Position numbers and translations under genes: made by a program. A stretch of 64,000 nucleotides of DNA from the NCBI GenBank assembly GCA_027704905.1, contig JANIIK010000514.1, positions 117,501 to 181,500 on the forward strand. The letters run 5' to 3'. The DNA comes from Muraenolepis orangiensis. Its lineage: Eukaryota; Chordata; Actinopteri; Gadiformes; Muraenolepididae. This document shows, piece by piece, positions 62,805-64,000 of the stretch; position 1 is the stretch's first letter; each line of letters begins with the position of its first letter. The notes beneath the pieces are model-generated. The model searched no databases. It saw only the letters and a program-made list of their open reading frames with translations, and was not told the origin of the DNA.

Positions 62805-62876
62805 TCCCTGGTGGTCAAGTGGTTAGGATTCGGCACTCTCACAGCCACGGCCCGGGTTCGATTCCCGATCAGGGAA
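62805..62876 (+). pseudogene. tRNA-Glu (CTC), AGCCA stem class
   Basis: Duplicate of 55356, just upstream of LINE copy 4. Confidence 0.7.
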
Positions 62877-62928
62877 CGTACATTTATGACTTTCTAATAA
62901 CTGTTGTCTAAATGTTCAACGGAAGATC

Positions 62929-63717
62929 CATCCATCCATCCATCTTCTCCCGCTTATCTGAAATCGGGTCGCGGAGGTAGCAGCTCCAGCAGGGGACTCC
63001 AAACTTCCCTCTCCCTGGCAACATCGACTAGCTCTGACTGGGGGATCCCGAGGCGTTCCCAGGCCAGTGTGGAGATGTAATCACCCCACCTGTACCTCGG
63101 TCTGCCCCGTGGTCTCCTCCCAGTTGGATGTGCCTGGAAAACCTCCCTCGGGAGGCGACCAGGAAGCATCCTTACTAGATGCCCGAACCACCTCAACTGG
63201 CTCCTTTCTACGCGAAGGAGCAGCGGCTCTACTCCGAGTCTCTCACGAGTGACTGAGCTTCTCACCCTATCCCTCAGGGAGATATCAGCCACCCTCCTGA
63301 GGAAACTCATTTCGGCCGCTTGTATTCGCGATCTCGTCCTTTCGGTCATTACCCATTGCTCATGGCCATAGGTGAGGGTAGGAACGAAGACTGATCGGTA
63401 GATCGAGAGCTTTGCCTTCTGGCTCAGCTCTCTTTTGGTTACAACGGTGCGCCAAAGTGCACCCAATACCGCTCCCGCTGCACCTATTCTCCTGTCAATC
63501 TCACGCTCCATCCTCCCCTCACTCGAGAACAAGACCCCGAGATACTTGAACTCCTTCACTTGGGATAAGGACTCCCTCCCTACTTGGAGTAGACAATCCA
63601 CCGGTTTCCTGCTAAGAACCATGGCCTCAGATTTGGAGGTGCTGATCCTCATCCCAGCCGCTTCACATTCTGCTGCAAACCGATCCAGTGAGTGCTGAAG
63701 GTCACATACTGATGACG
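62929..63717 (-). mobile_element. 5'-truncated Rex3/RTE LINE, copy 4 (789 bp)
   Basis: Duplicate of copy 3 at an offset of 7,449 bp. One base in the coding part distinguishes them (tacctcgg here, taccgcgg in copy 3). Confidence 0.93.
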
Positions 63718-64000
63718 CAACGGAAGATCTTACAATATATTTCGGGTAATGTTCAATGGCAGATCTTACATTCTATTAGGCAAGAATAAGCCACCCACTC
63801 CAATTCAGCCAACTCTTCCCTAGTGGTCTAGTGGTTAGGATTCGTGTTCGATTCCCGGTCAGGGAACATACATTTATGACTTTCTAATAACTGTTGTCTA
63901 AATGTTCAACGGAAGATCTTACAATAAATTACACCCTCATGTTCAATGGCAGATATTACATTCAATTAGGCAAGAATAAGCCACCCACTCCAATACAGCC

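Larger units (their letters stand above)
34302..64000 (+). repeat. tRNA-Glu satellite array, part 2
   Basis: About 135 further units of the same type, running to the window end, plus four copies of one truncated LINE. Core classes recur in fixed order: arm-less cores (50 nt, attcgggttcgattcc), attagggttcg cores, aatcgggttcg cores with a caggtaac end, cores with repeated ttcgattcctg, and full-length cores. The order repeats at several scales, which shows duplication of multi-unit blocks. Confidence 0.92.
59540..64000 (+). repeat. 7,449-bp-offset block, copy 2 (cut by window end)
   Basis: The copy of 52090-56551, including LINE copy 4 and its flanks. Confidence 0.88.

Noticed and set aside
17015..62826. 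A 74-residue open frame (MVRIRRS...) repeated many times across the tRNA-Glu array, with 66- and 78-residue relatives
   Set aside because: It runs from the D arm of one core through the spacer into the next core. Its recurrence follows from the DNA repeat, it has no recognisable domain, and it is lost whenever the core type changes.
1..64000. Host protein-coding exons
   Set aside because: I found no open frame outside mobile elements with a recognisable domain or splice structure.

Overview
The window looks like vertebrate, most likely teleost fish, nuclear DNA. The support is a Rex3-like RTE retrotransposon with a (GATG)n tail, an L2-type LINE 3' tail, a fish-style Ty3/Gypsy element with a PNMA-like Gag, and eukaryotic tRNA genes with internal A and B boxes. 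I see no host protein-coding gene. The window is essentially two tRNA-gene satellite arrays that retrotransposons have invaded. The genus cannot be told from what I can see.

Region 1 (1-11697) is a minus-strand tandem array of about 298-bp units. Each unit carries tRNA-Arg(CCT) followed about 6 nt later by initiator tRNA-Met(CAT), with a T5 run about 50 nt further on. No T-run separates the two genes, so each unit looks like a dicistronic Pol III unit. The array is interrupted twice. At 2862-8683 there is a composite insertion holding GA-rich simple repeats, an L2-like tail, unassigned sequence, GATA-like repeats and a nearly full-length Rex3/RTE element with one frameshift. At about 9112-11336 there is an internal fragment of a second LINE type, R2/NeSL-like, with RT and a CCHC motif but no visible endonuclease. 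Copy quality runs from textbook tRNA-iMet (1007, 1912, 11602) to clear pseudogenes.

Region 2 (11698-24605 and 34302-64000) is a plus-strand array of roughly 190-210-bp units built on tRNA-Glu(CTC), about 200 units by my estimate. I count 43 full-length copies, two of them (44265 and 59018) matching the textbook tRNA-Glu(CTC) sequence. Most other units have lost the anticodon arm but keep both internal Pol III promoter boxes. The array shows higher-order structure: 1,049-bp, 590-bp and 2,339-bp repeats, and duplicated blocks several kb long at offsets of about 7,449 and 14,750 bp. One 5'-truncated Rex3 insertion with 12-bp target-site duplications appears four times because the array around it was duplicated.

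Region 3 (24606-34297) is a 9.7-kb Ty3/Gypsy element on the minus strand, inserted into a tRNA-Glu spacer. It has 1,537-bp LTRs that read as identical, a CAAG target-site duplication, an intact 600-codon gag and an intact pol of about 1,585 codons in the -1 frame. A GTTAAAC heptamer sits next to the gag stop. It looks young and possibly autonomous.

Together the window shows a tRNA satellite evolving by unequal exchange. The transposons serve as markers of the duplication history. The functional tRNA genes are probably a small minority of the tRNA-like units.
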